The notes below the pieces were generated by a model. It had not been told where the DNA came from. It did not search any database and saw only the letters and a list, made by a program, of their open reading frames with translations. DNA of 20,127 bases from Nitrosomonadaceae bacterium. GTDB taxonomy: Bacteria > Pseudomonadota > Gammaproteobacteria > Burkholderiales > Nitrosomonadaceae. The DNA lies in contig JAHELA010000009.1 in the NCBI GenBank assembly GCA_024644425.1, forward strand, positions 1-20,127, written 5' to 3'. Shown piece after piece: positions 7,456-15,768 of this stretch (positions within the stretch are counted from its first letter, which is position 1; the number at the start of each line of letters is the position of its first letter). A program made the translations under genes and the position numbers.

Positions 7456-10400
7456 TTGAACTTTTCAGCAATTTTATCTCTTGTATATCGCAGCGGATTT
7501 TTGTTCCGACTTCTTGCATCCTGTCTGCTTGTCTTAGTAGTTTGCATAAGTCTTTTATTATTGACGTTACGTTATTGGCTGCTACCTGATATTGAGCATT
7601 ATCGTAATGATATCGCTTCAGCCATCTCTCAGGCTGCTGGACAGCGTGTAACCATAGATTCAATCAGCGCAAACTGGGATGGTTTACACCCACACTTGGT
7701 ATTACGTAAGTTACAGGTATATGACAAAGAGGATAATCCTGCATTGTTGCTAAATAAACTTGAGAGTACACCATCATGGCGGTCTTTATTGTACGGAGAA
7801 TTGCGATTTCGTGAAATAAAGATTTATCAACCTAATCTGTTAGTACAACGCGATGCCAAAGGGGTGCTATATGTTGCAGGCATTTCTCTTGATAAAGAGC
7901 AGACCGCAAGTCAGAATGGTTTTCTAAATTGGTTGCTATATCAGAGACATGTTGATGTTATTAATGCACATATTCTTTGGCAAGATGAAAAACGTGGTGC
8001 GCCGTTGCTGGAATTAAAAGCAGTTAGTTTGCATTTGGAGAACAGTAAAAGTCGTCATCGTTTTGGCTTGCGCGCTACTCCTCCTACTGAACTTGCTTCA
8101 CCATTGGATATTCGTGGAGATTTTACTGGAGAGCTATTGAATTTGCCTGAACAGTGGTACGGAAAATTATTTGTCAAATTAAACTATGCAGATATTGCTG
8201 CTTGGCGTTCCTGGTTTCCAGTTTCAGAAATGACTGAGATTAAGCATGGAACAGGGGCGCTTCAAATGTGGATCAATATTGACAAAGGAGAAATGAAACG
8301 ATTGACAGCAGACTTACATTTGCAAAATGTGAAAACTCGCTTATCACTTGAGCTTCCCGAATTAAATCTTGCTGTTCTTCAGGGCAGAGTAGGATGGGAA
8401 AGAATAAATAGCAACGAAGGTAATGGATTTGAAATATTTGCCCATCAATTAAGTATTGCCATTCACGGAGAACGTATATTGCTGCCAACAGATTTTTTGT
8501 TGCAAGCAGTTTGGTCCAATGATGGGAAACCTAGTAGTGGGAAATTGAGTATCAATGGACTTGACCTTGGAATCTTAGGAGATTTGATAGATTATTTTCC
8601 TCTAGATGGATCTCTACGTGAGCAGCTTTATGGATTGTCGCCTCGTGGAAAAATTCATAATATGCAAGCTAAATGGGATGGTACGTGGTCAGCACCTACA
8701 CATTTAAAAGTGAAAAGTAAGTTTGTTAATCTAGGCATGAATAGATATGAGGCAATGCCTGCATTTAACGGTTTCAGCGGTAATATCGATATAAGTGAAA
8801 AAGGCGGCACGCTAATTATTAATTCACAAAATGTCAGCTTGGATTTACCTGAAATATTTCATGAATCGCTGTTACTTGATACATTTACTGGCCAAGCTAG
8901 TTGGGAGACTTTAACAGATAAAAAATCCATTGAAATTAAATTTGGCAATATTTCATTTGCAAACAGCCATGCTTCTGGAGGTGTTCACGGTACTTATCAA
9001 ACCGAGCATGATGGTCCTGGTGAAATCGATTTGATAGGCTATCTCACACATGCAGATGCTCGATATGTGGGGCATTATCTGCCGAAAAAAGTTGGTAAAT
9101 TAGCTCATGAATGGGTTGGAAAATCGATTGTAGCAGGAGAAGTGAGTGATCTGCGGCTACGCCTCAAAGGGCGATTAGCTGCATTTCCTTTCAAAAATAA
9201 TGATGGTGGTATTTTTCAGGTAAGCATGAAAGGATCGGGAGGAGTGCTAGATTATATTCCGGGCTGGCCAATGATAAAAGATATATCAGCAAATCTACTT
9301 TTTAAGGGCAGTTATATGGAAATTAATGCTTCACAGGCGAACACATTTGATACCAGATTAAGCAAAGTGAAAGTGCAGATTGATGACATGATGGCATCCG
9401 ATGTGAGATTACAAATTAAGGGTATGGCAACTGGATCTACCAAACAGTTTATGAAATTTGCAGCAAAGCATATAGTAGGAGGCCATATACCTCAAACTAT
9501 TGAAAGTATAGACGCCCTTGGAGACGGGGAATTGCTGATCGATCTTTCTATTCCATTGCCATATTCTCCTGGAGATAACAAGTTTTCTGGTAGTTATCAA
9601 TTTAATGATAACCAGTTTGATCTTGGTTTAGAATTGCCTTATCTGGAGAAAATAATTGTAGAGAATATAGTAAACCTTGAAAAGGTAAATGGTATCTTAA
9701 CATTCTCTGATTCTGAAATAAATACGGAAAAAATTCGTGCTCAAATACTCGGGGGGCCAGTAACGGTTAATTCTACTATCCCATCAAGCGGCGGTATACA
9801 GCTGACAGCAGTTGGTAAAGTTAATTTTGACAATCTGAATCAGTCTACTGGATCTACACAGTTAAGGAAAAAATATTTACATGGGAGTGCTGATTGGAGT
9901 GCAGTTTTTAAAATTCATGACAATTTGACAGATATGTCCATTGAGTCATCACTACAGGGTATTTCTTCAGATTTACCTGAGCCTTTTTCCAAGGGGGCTG
10001 ATGATATAGTTCCACTACGTTTAGAAAAGAAGGCTCTAAGCTTACAGCAGGATATGCTTAACGGAAGTTATGGTAACCTAGTGGCAGCAAAAATTATCCG
10101 CTTACGAAACGAGACTGAAAATAATTATACTTGGCGAGGTATCTTAAGTTTTGGTGTGGCACCATTGATGTTGCCTGATGAGGGGGTATTATTAATTGGT
10201 TCATTACCAAAACTCGAGTTGGATCATTGGCGAGATTTATTCAAACGATTTAGAACTTTTAAGGGATCTAATAAAGGGAGAGGATTTTATTCAGACCTAA
10301 AAGGAATTAACTTACATATAGGCATGCTTGATTTTCTAGGCAGGCGTTTCAGTGAAGTGACGTTCGATGCAGACATGAATAACAAAGAATGGCATGCAAA

Positions 10401-11313
10401 TGTTTTAAGTAAGGAGGTTGAGGGTAAGGTTAATTGGTATCCGCACGATGAGGGAAAGGTATTAGCAAGGTTGAAAAAGTTAATTGTACCCTCTGTTGTG
10501 CCCGCTGCTCACCCTACTAAGCCGAATACGGCAAAGAAACGGGTAAAGGAGTTGTCCGCACTTGATGTGGTCGTGGACAAACTTATCATCAGCGAGAAAG
10601 AGCTAGGCAAGTTTGAATTGATTGCAAGTCAGCAAGATCAGGATTGGCAAATTGAAAGACTATATATTTTCAATCAAGACAGTTCGTTTACGGCTGATGG
10701 TATATGGCAAAACCAGTCTCTTTCTCCTCGCGTTCAGATGAACATAAAACTAGAAGTAAATGATATTGATATGTTCTTATCGCGTTTAGGTTATCCCGAT
10801 CGAGTTAAACGTGGCAGTGGTAAACTTGAAGGGTCACTTTCGTGGTTTGGCGGACCACAAACAGTTGATTATAAAAGTTTATCTGGTGAGATTAAGGTAC
10901 GAGCTAAGAAGGGGCAATTTCCAAAATTTGAATTAGGCATTGGTAAGCTGTTTGGTATTTTTGATCTACAAGCATTGCCAAGGAGAGTTAGGTTGGATTT
11001 CCGTGATGTGTTTGGTGATGGATTCGGTTTTGACAAACTAAAAGGCAGTACTAGTATCACCCGTGGTGTAGCAGTTACAGAAGATCTTAGTATTGAGGGC
11101 CCTGCGGCAGAAGTTGAAATAAAGGGAAAAACTAATCTATACACTGAAACTTATAACCTACATGTTACAGTTATTCCTTCTCTAGGATTGGCCACCCCGG
11201 TTGTTGACATAGCAACAATGATCGTAAATAAAAAACAAAAAGGCTCAATTACAGCTAATGAATACAATATTACTGGTACTTGGGAGGATCCAATTGTAAC
11301 AAGATTACACTGA
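7456..11313 (+). CDS. yhdP: YhdP family protein (AsmA-like, TIGR02099)
   Basis: A 1285-residue envelope protein, close in length to E. coli YhdP (1266). One N-terminal membrane helix (about residues 13-40, rich in Leu and Val, after LVYRSGFLFR) anchors it in the inner membrane, leaving a very long periplasmic part rich in beta-strand pattern (alternating polar/hydrophobic, many Gly and Asn). The C-terminal AsmA-like region is recognisable around 1130-1280 (LPRRVRLDFRDVFGDGFGFD, followed by a GSIT...NITGTWEDP ending). YhdP, with TamB and YdbH, is known in E. coli to move phospholipids between the membranes. The start is TTG with a good ribosome site. It leads a plus-strand run with the nitrilase (157-bp gap) and tldD, and is divergent from glnE. 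Family assignment is firm; a transport role here is inferred from E. coli. Confidence 0.93.
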   Translation: MNFSAILSLVYRSGFLFRLLASCLLVLVVCISLLLLTLRYWLLPDIEHYRNDIASAISQAAGQRVTIDSISANWDGLHPHLVLRKLQVYDKEDNPALLLNKLESTPSWRSLLYGELRFREIKIYQPNLLVQRDAKGVLYVAGISLDKEQTASQNGFLNWLLYQRHVDVINAHILWQDEKRGAPLLELKAVSLHLENSKSRHRFGLRATPPTELASPLDIRGDFTGELLNLPEQWYGKLFVKLNYADIAAWRSWFPVSEMTEIKHGTGALQMWINIDKGEMKRLTADLHLQNVKTRLSLELPELNLAVLQGRVGWERINSNEGNGFEIFAHQLSIAIHGERILLPTDFLLQAVWSNDGKPSSGKLSINGLDLGILGDLIDYFPLDGSLREQLYGLSPRGKIHNMQAKWDGTWSAPTHLKVKSKFVNLGMNRYEAMPAFNGFSGNIDISEKGGTLIINSQNVSLDLPEIFHESLLLDTFTGQASWETLTDKKSIEIKFGNISFANSHASGGVHGTYQTEHDGPGEIDLIGYLTHADARYVGHYLPKKVGKLAHEWVGKSIVAGEVSDLRLRLKGRLAAFPFKNNDGGIFQVSMKGSGGVLDYIPGWPMIKDISANLLFKGSYMEINASQANTFDTRLSKVKVQIDDMMASDVRLQIKGMATGSTKQFMKFAAKHIVGGHIPQTIESIDALGDGELLIDLSIPLPYSPGDNKFSGSYQFNDNQFDLGLELPYLEKIIVENIVNLEKVNGILTFSDSEINTEKIRAQILGGPVTVNSTIPSSGGIQLTAVGKVNFDNLNQSTGSTQLRKKYLHGSADWSAVFKIHDNLTDMSIESSLQGISSDLPEPFSKGADDIVPLRLEKKALSLQQDMLNGSYGNLVAAKIIRLRNETENNYTWRGILSFGVAPLMLPDEGVLLIGSLPKLELDHWRDLFKRFRTFKGSNKGRGFYSDLKGINLHIGMLDFLGRRFSEVTFDADMNNKEWHANVLSKEVEGKVNWYPHDEGKVLARLKKLIVPSVVPAAHPTKPNTAKKRVKELSALDVVVDKLIISEKELGKFELIASQQDQDWQIERLYIFNQDSSFTADGIWQNQSLSPRVQMNIKLEVNDIDMFLSRLGYPDRVKRGSGKLEGSLSWFGGPQTVDYKSLSGEIKVRAKKGQFPKFELGIGKLFGIFDLQALPRRVRLDFRDVFGDGFGFDKLKGSTSITRGVAVTEDLSIEGPAAEVEIKGKTNLYTETYNLHVTVIPSLGLATPVVDIATMIVNKKQKGSITANEYNITGTWEDPIVTRLH

Positions 11314-11470
11314 TACACTATTAAAGTATTAGGGAGTTAATAGGGGTGTTAAATGATACTATGGGTGGATAGATGTTAGTAAGGGCAATAATTTAAATCT
11401 GCATAACTGGCATTTTATTTCTATCCTGATTGTTGTAAATAATTAAATTGTGATTTATTAGTTGAGAATA

Positions 11471-12331
11471 ATGTCTAAAGATTTAGCAACCTCAAAATTT
11501 AATCCTAGAAAAGACTCTGGAAATGAAATTTGTATTGCTGCTATTCAGATGACAGCTGGACCCAAAGTGCTTCCTAATTTGAAAGAGGCTGAACGATTGA
11601 TTGATATAGCTGCATCCAAGGGGGCAAAGTTAGCAGCACTTCCAGAATATTTTTGCATTATGGGCATGAAAGATGCTGACAAGGTGGCGGTACGAGAGGA
11701 AACTGGCAGTGGACCAATACAAGAGTTCTTAAGTTCAACTGCTAAACGCCATGGTATGTGGATTGTGGCAGGCTCTGTACCGCTAGTGTCATCTAAGCCT
11801 GACAAGGTAAGAAACAGTTGTCTTGTATACGATAATTGTGGCAGGCAAGTAGCCCGTTATGACAAAATTCATTTGTTTAATTTAGTACTTGGCAAAGAGC
11901 ATTATGCTGAGGAGAGAACTATTGAAGCAGGTAATAAAATAGTTACGCTGGAATCACCTTTTGGCCGCATTGGTCTCTCAATATGTTACGACTTGCGTTT
12001 TCCAGAGCTTTATCGCTCAATGGGAGAGGTGGATATCATTTTCGTGCCAGCATCTTTCACAGCAACTACCGGGAAGGCGCATTGGGAAACACTAATTCGT
12101 GCTCGTGCTATTGAGAATTTAGCGTACATAATTGCGCCCGCTCAAGAAGGTCATCATGCAAACGGACGAAAAACTTACGGTAATAGTATGATAGTAGATC
12201 CTTGGGGTGTAATACTCGATAGCTTGCAACAAGGTTCGGGTGTAGTTCTTGCGAAAATAAATAAAAGTTATCAGACAAGCGTTCGAGAAAGTTTACCTGC
12301 ACTAAAACATCGTACCTTACATTTCTGCTAG
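11471..12331 (+). CDS. Carbon-nitrogen hydrolase (nitrilase superfamily, Nit-like amidase)
   Basis: A 286-residue cytoplasmic amidase. The nitrilase-superfamily triad is visible: E59 (LPEYF), K132 (YDKIHLFN) and C172 (SICYDLRFPELYR). The downstream RAIENLAYIIAPAQ and YGNSMIVDPWG segments are typical of the Nit1/Nit2 branch, whose members act on deaminated glutathione or omega-amides such as alpha-ketoglutaramate; substrate here is not decided. Start choice: ATG 11471 is preferred over an in-frame TTG at 11462. Both have weak ribosome sites, and the TTGAGA stretch could serve the ATG. It sits between yhdP and tldD in the same direction, 42 bp before tldD, an order I recall from related betaproteobacteria. 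No functional link to TldD is known to me. Confidence 0.9.
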   Translation: MSKDLATSKFNPRKDSGNEICIAAIQMTAGPKVLPNLKEAERLIDIAASKGAKLAALPEYFCIMGMKDADKVAVREETGSGPIQEFLSSTAKRHGMWIVAGSVPLVSSKPDKVRNSCLVYDNCGRQVARYDKIHLFNLVLGKEHYAEERTIEAGNKIVTLESPFGRIGLSICYDLRFPELYRSMGEVDIIFVPASFTATTGKAHWETLIRARAIENLAYIIAPAQEGHHANGRKTYGNSMIVDPWGVILDSLQQGSGVVLAKINKSYQTSVRESLPALKHRTLHFC

Positions 12332-12373
12332 ACTTATCATCAGTTGTAGACTTTTTTCTTTATGGACTAGAAA

Positions 12374-13849
12374 ATGAATTCAGATAAGATGGTTGCAGAA
12401 CATGCTATGGAGCCTAATGAACTTTTCAAGAAGGCTGATCGATGTTTGTTGGCGCCATACGAAATAAATATAGCTGGATTACAGCAGGTTCTCGGACAAA
12501 TACTTACGCATAACGTAGATTACGCTGATCTTTATTTCCAGTATTGCTGTTCTGAAGGGTGGGTTTTAGAAGAGGGTAATGTGAAATCAGGTAACTTCAA
12601 TATTGATCAAGGAGTGGGTGTGCGCGCAGTAAGTTGTGATAAGACGGCATTTGCTTACTCAGATGAAATTAGTATGCCTGCTCTTACTTCAGCAGCGCAG
12701 GCTACACGTGCCATAGCTAGGCAGGGTGTATCGCATTCGGTACAGGCAGTAAAACGACGAAGGGGACGTGAGCTTTACATGCCTCAGGATCCGATAGCTA
12801 GTCTAAACGATAAAGACAAAATAATGTTACTGGAAAAATTAGAAGGGTATGCTCGATCGATTGATAATCGTGTTATCCAAGTTATTGCTTCTCTTGCAGG
12901 TGAATATGAGGTGATACTACTAGCGCGAAGTGATGGATTAATGTCCGCAGATATTAGGCCCTTAGTACGAGTCTCCCTTCAGGTTATTGTCGAGGAAAAC
13001 GGCCTTCGCGAACAAGGTGTAGCGGGTGGTGGCGGACGCTTTAATTATTCATATTTTACAGATAGTGTTTTACGTGAATATGCAGAGAAAGCGGTGCATC
13101 AGGCAATTATAAATTTGGATGCAAAGCCTGCACCAGCTGGATCTATGACTGTTATTCTAGGCCCTGGTTGGCCGGGAATACTATTACATGAAGCTATTGG
13201 CCACGGGCTCGAAGCAGACTTTAATCGTAAAGGTAGTTCTGCATTTTCCGGGCGAATTGGTGAGCGTATTGCAGCTGATGGCGTCACAGTAGTTGATGAT
13301 GGGACGATTGCTCAAAGGCGTGGTTCATTAAATATTGATGATGAAGGTAATCCTACTCAATGCACAACGTTGATCGAAAATGGCATACTTAAAGGCTATT
13401 TACAGGATAGCTTGAATGCTCGACTGATGAATGCGTCAGTAACCGGAAATGGTAGGCGCGAGTCATTTGCTCATATTCCTATGCCACGTATGACGAACAC
13501 TTATATGTTAAATGGCAATAATAGCCCTAGGGACATTATTTCTTCTGTAAAGCATGGTTTATATGCAGTGAATTTTGGTGGCGGGCAGGTGGATATTACC
13601 AGTGGAAAATTTGTTTTTTCTGCCGCAGAAGCCTATATGGTAGAAGATGGGAAAATTTCTTATCCAGTAAAAGGGGCGACTCTTATTGGTAATGGTCCTG
13701 ACGTCCTTAAACGTTTAGTCATGATAGGAAACGACATGTCGCTTGACCCGGGTGTTGGTACTTGTGGAAAAGAAGGTCAAAGTGTACCAGTTGGAGTAGG
13801 TCAGCCAACGTTACGAATAGATGGTTTGACAGTAGGAGGAACTAATTAA
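12374..13849 (+). CDS. tldD: Metalloprotease TldD
   Basis: A 491-residue subunit of the TldD/TldE zinc protease, known in E. coli to mature microcin B17 and degrade the antitoxin CcdA by digesting unfolded peptides inside a heterodimeric chamber. The zinc motif HEAIGH is at 272-277 (LLHEAIGHGLEADF). A further conserved cysteine is C464 (GTCGKEGQ). The N-terminus carries the typical VDYADLYFQY...EGWVLEEG...SGNFNIDQGVGVRAV pattern. Length is a little over the family norm of about 480; the first 11 residues before a second Met (12407) may not be real, as neither start has a good ribosome site. Its partner tldE/pmbA begins at 19989. The TldE subunit lacks the zinc motif in known pairs, so TldD is the catalytic half. 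Confidence 0.96.
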   Translation: MNSDKMVAEHAMEPNELFKKADRCLLAPYEINIAGLQQVLGQILTHNVDYADLYFQYCCSEGWVLEEGNVKSGNFNIDQGVGVRAVSCDKTAFAYSDEISMPALTSAAQATRAIARQGVSHSVQAVKRRRGRELYMPQDPIASLNDKDKIMLLEKLEGYARSIDNRVIQVIASLAGEYEVILLARSDGLMSADIRPLVRVSLQVIVEENGLREQGVAGGGGRFNYSYFTDSVLREYAEKAVHQAIINLDAKPAPAGSMTVILGPGWPGILLHEAIGHGLEADFNRKGSSAFSGRIGERIAADGVTVVDDGTIAQRRGSLNIDDEGNPTQCTTLIENGILKGYLQDSLNARLMNASVTGNGRRESFAHIPMPRMTNTYMLNGNNSPRDIISSVKHGLYAVNFGGGQVDITSGKFVFSAAEAYMVEDGKISYPVKGATLIGNGPDVLKRLVMIGNDMSLDPGVGTCGKEGQSVPVGVGQPTLRIDGLTVGGTN

Positions 13850-13858
13850 TAGAGTTCC
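13838..13858. terminator. Weak hairpin at the end of tldD
   Basis: GGAACT (13838-13843) and AGTTCC (13853-13858) form a 6-bp stem with a 9-nt loop spanning the tldD stop. A second AGTTCC copy at 13902-13907 is followed by TAATTATTTTTTT and could pair instead. The stem is short and the T-run does not directly follow the first arm, so a terminator role between the convergent tldD and RDD genes is only a possibility. Confidence 0.25.
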
Positions 13859-13918
13859 AATTCATGTATTTTTACCTGCGTTTTATTATTGGCAATAGCA
13901 CAGTTCCTAATTATTTTT

Positions 13919-14353
13919 TTATCCACCAACATTTATAATTTTAGTGCCTGCCAATCTGTCATGTAGGAATTGATGGTCGCGGTCAAATAGTGCCCAGAGT
14001 ATTCCGCATCCAAAGAAAGAGATACTAGCTATTGCAAAAAGGTAGCGCGCGATTCCTTGTCTTATACTAATTTTCTTTCCATCGACACTAATTACTTGTA
14101 GTTTCCAGGTTTGCATCGCGAGAGTTTGACCTCCATGTGTCCAGAACCAAATTAGGTCTATACCAGCTACACATACAAGATAGAGCTGAAAGGCTATCAT
14201 AAAATAAGGTGAATCTTTATCATAGAATATAAGATGAAATATTAGGCCGGCTATAAATAGGACCGCAAGCAATAGAAACATTTCATACATCATGCTAAGA
14301 AATCGCCGCCAGAATCCTGGGGTAGAATTTTCAATTGTTTTGGGGTAATTCAT
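13919..14353 (-). CDS. RDD family membrane protein
   Basis: A 144-residue inner-membrane protein with three predicted helices (about 22-43, 50-72 and 103-123). Family hallmarks are GFWRRFLSMMYE near the start, GGQTLAMQTWKLQV after helix 2, RQGIARYL before helix 3, and the closing HDRLAGT. The usual first acidic residue after the Arg motif is Glu here (MMYE) rather than Asp. RDD proteins have been proposed as transporters (some linked to Na+/Li+ exchange), but this is not established for this short form. It is the last gene of the sigma-factor block, 97 bp after DUF3106, so it may have its own promoter. The gap contains AGTATA and TATACT as a loose inverted repeat, with no clear promoter. Confidence 0.87.
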   Translation of the reverse strand: MNYPKTIENSTPGFWRRFLSMMYEMFLLLAVLFIAGLIFHLIFYDKDSPYFMIAFQLYLVCVAGIDLIWFWTHGGQTLAMQTWKLQVISVDGKKISIRQGIARYLFAIASISFFGCGILWALFDRDHQFLHDRLAGTKIINVGG

Positions 14354-14450
14354 TCGGAAGATGGTACTCTCTACAGTATAAATACTAGTGTTCTATACTA
14401 TGAGGTAATAGATGATGAGCTAGGGTAATAATATTTCATGGATAGACAAT

Positions 14451-14846
14451 TTAATTTGAAGGTTTTCCTCTAGACTTCGACGATTCTTTATATTTTTTCC
14501 ATTTTTTCTTAATTTCAAGGCGTTTTTCAGGAGGTAGTTTTTTTATTTTTTTAAATTTCTTTCTTGCTTGTTTGCGTTGCGCTGGAGTAAGTGATTCCCA
14601 ATCACGAATTTGTGTTTGTATGCGCTGCTGCTCTGATGGGGTCATTTTATGGTAACGTTTGGTGATACCAAGCCATTTCTGCTTTTTTGCAGAATCCATC
14701 TTGTCCCAATCCTTAGCAAGTGGTGCCAGAATTTGTTTTTCTTGAGAACTTAATCCTGCCCAAGAAGATTGGTCGAGTTTAGTCTGTGCGTAAGTTGGGA
14801 GTGCAAAATATAGACAACAAAATACTACAGTTAGGAATCTAGCCAT
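14451..14846 (-). CDS. DUF3106 exported basic repeat protein
   Basis: A 131-residue protein with a signal peptide (residues 1-20, hydrophobic core FLTVVFCCLYFAL, likely cleavage after TYA), so probably periplasmic. The mature part is five consecutive 18-residue units starting at W29, W47, Y65, W83 and I101. Each begins aromatic/Ile-x-x-Leu/Met followed by Ser/Thr/Pro residues and ends in Lys/Arg-rich sequence; Y119 starts a sixth partial unit. Units 3-4 read MTPSEQQR and LTPAQRKQ, similar to the LTxxQ repeats of Spy/CpxP-type periplasmic proteins. The C-terminal third is very basic. The gene overlaps DUF3619 by 16 nt and so is probably coupled to it. I recognise the family as DUF3106, which to my knowledge has no assigned function. 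A periplasmic sensor or chaperone is an inference. Confidence 0.85.
   Translation of the reverse strand: MARFLTVVFCCLYFALPTYAQTKLDQSSWAGLSSQEKQILAPLAKDWDKMDSAKKQKWLGITKRYHKMTPSEQQRIQTQIRDWESLTPAQRKQARKKFKKIKKLPPEKRLEIKKKWKKYKESSKSRGKPSN
14493..14762 (-). repeat. Five tandem 18-residue (54-bp) coding repeats in DUF3106
   Basis: The mature DUF3106 protein, residues 29-118, splits exactly into five units of 18 residues. Unit columns: 1 = W/W/Y/W/I; 4 = L/M/M/L/L; 6 = S/S/P/P/P; 9 = K/K/Q/R/R; 12 = L/W/I/A/I; 17 = K/K/R/K/K. At 3.6 residues per turn, 18 residues is five full helical turns, so the same face recurs in each unit. The repeat is visible at protein level; the DNA copies have diverged, which suggests old, selected repeats rather than recent duplication. 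Confidence 0.75.
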
Positions 14847-15196
14847 ACATCAAGTTCATTGTCGAGATAAGCATTAATTGGCAGGTCGTCTGCGAGCAGT
14901 AGTATATCAATTTCATCATATTCGTCCCCATTCTGAAGAGTTTGCCAGTAGGAGACACCTGCCAAAACTAATAGTAGAGCAATCAGTGATATTAGGTTTC
15001 TAGCATTAAAATACGAAGAGTCTATCCCACGGATAGAAGGGCTGCTGCCGGCTGTTGCGAGTGTTTCAACCACGTGATAGTTTTCAAGGGAAGTTTTGCG
15101 TGCAGACTGTAAACGATTCAGAGTGTTCTGCTCGATATTATCAAGACCATGGTCTAACACATGTACGATTTTATTTCCAAATTCAGATTCATTCAT
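14831..15196 (-). CDS. DUF3619 single-pass membrane protein, possible anti-sigma factor
   Basis: A 121-residue protein: an N-terminal soluble part (1-65) with NTLNRLQSARKTSLE, one hydrophobic helix (about 67-85, LISLIALLLVLAGVSYW), and a strongly acidic tail (DEYDEIDILLLADDLPINAY then LDNELDVWLDS). By the positive-inside rule the N-terminus should be cytoplasmic and the acidic tail periplasmic. ATG at 15196 overlaps the sigma-factor stop by 4 nt, and its own end overlaps DUF3106 by 16 nt. I recognise it as DUF3619, a family I recall beside this sigma factor in betaproteobacteria. Anti-sigma function is inferred from gene position and topology; no zinc HxxxCxxC anti-sigma motif is present. Confidence 0.82.
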   Translation of the reverse strand: MNESEFGNKIVHVLDHGLDNIEQNTLNRLQSARKTSLENYHVVETLATAGSSPSIRGIDSSYFNARNLISLIALLLVLAGVSYWQTLQNGDEYDEIDILLLADDLPINAYLDNELDVWLDS

Positions 15197-15768
15197 AATT
15201 CAATTCCATTTTTTCTGAGTATAGCAGCAAGAGTATGAGTTGCGCGAGAGCAGTGAGTCTTAACACTCCCTTCCGAGCACCCCATTACTGACGCAGTTTC
15301 AGCGACATCCAACTCTTCCCAGTAACGCAATAGAAAAGCTTGACGTTGACGTGCAGGCAGAGCCATTATAGATTTCTCAATATAGTCAATAAGTTGTGAT
15401 TGTTCTAGCTGCTCATACGGGTCACTCTTAATATTTGATTCTTTCTTTATCGGCAAAGTTTCTAGTAGATCGTAGTCTTCATTTTCATTTCCTTTGTTTT
15501 TAGGGGCAAAAGATGAAAACAACGTAGTCCACAATGTGCGGGTTTTCTGCCTTCGGTAATAATCATTAGTGGTATTTTGCAAAATGCGTTGGAAGATAAG
15601 AGGAAGTTCATTCACTGGCCTAGCAGCATAATTCTCTACAAGCTTCATCATAGAGTCCTGGACGATATCTAGAGCCACATGTTCATCACGCACCGAAAAT
15701 AGAACCTTTTTATAGGCGCGCCGCTCAGATTCGATCAAAAAATTAGAAAATTCCTCTTGAGTAGCCAG
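15193..15768 (-). CDS. ECF-like RNA polymerase sigma factor (probable CTG start)
   Basis: Predicted 191-residue sigma-70 family factor that would redirect RNA polymerase. Region 2 is visible in VRDEHVALDIVQDSMMKLVE and the following LIFQRILQNTTNDYYRRQK. Region 4 is ALPARQRQAFLLRYWEELDV then ETASVMGCSEGSVKTHCSRA, a clear helix-turn-helix. A loose acidic linker (near residues 85-115) separates them. Start: the only standard start is TTG 15738, but the frame continues upstream as ATQEEFSNFL, which resembles the start MATxxELSDFL of homologues as I remember them. The only possible start there is CTG at 15768, just after an in-frame TAG (15778-15780), with AGG at 15777-15779. I therefore give the longer form; the conservative form begins at 15738 (181 residues). 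It heads a coupled block with DUF3619 and DUF3106. Target promoters are unknown. Confidence 0.83.
   Translation of the reverse strand: MATQEEFSNFLIESERRAYKKVLFSVRDEHVALDIVQDSMMKLVENYAARPVNELPLIFQRILQNTTNDYYRRQKTRTLWTTLFSSFAPKNKGNENEDYDLLETLPIKKESNIKSDPYEQLEQSQLIDYIEKSIMALPARQRQAFLLRYWEELDVAETASVMGCSEGSVKTHCSRATHTLAAILRKNGIEL

Noticed and set aside
7391..7663. 90-codon minus-strand reading frame at the start of yhdP
   Set aside because: It overlaps the well-supported yhdP start and membrane helix on the other strand and shows no protein-family features.
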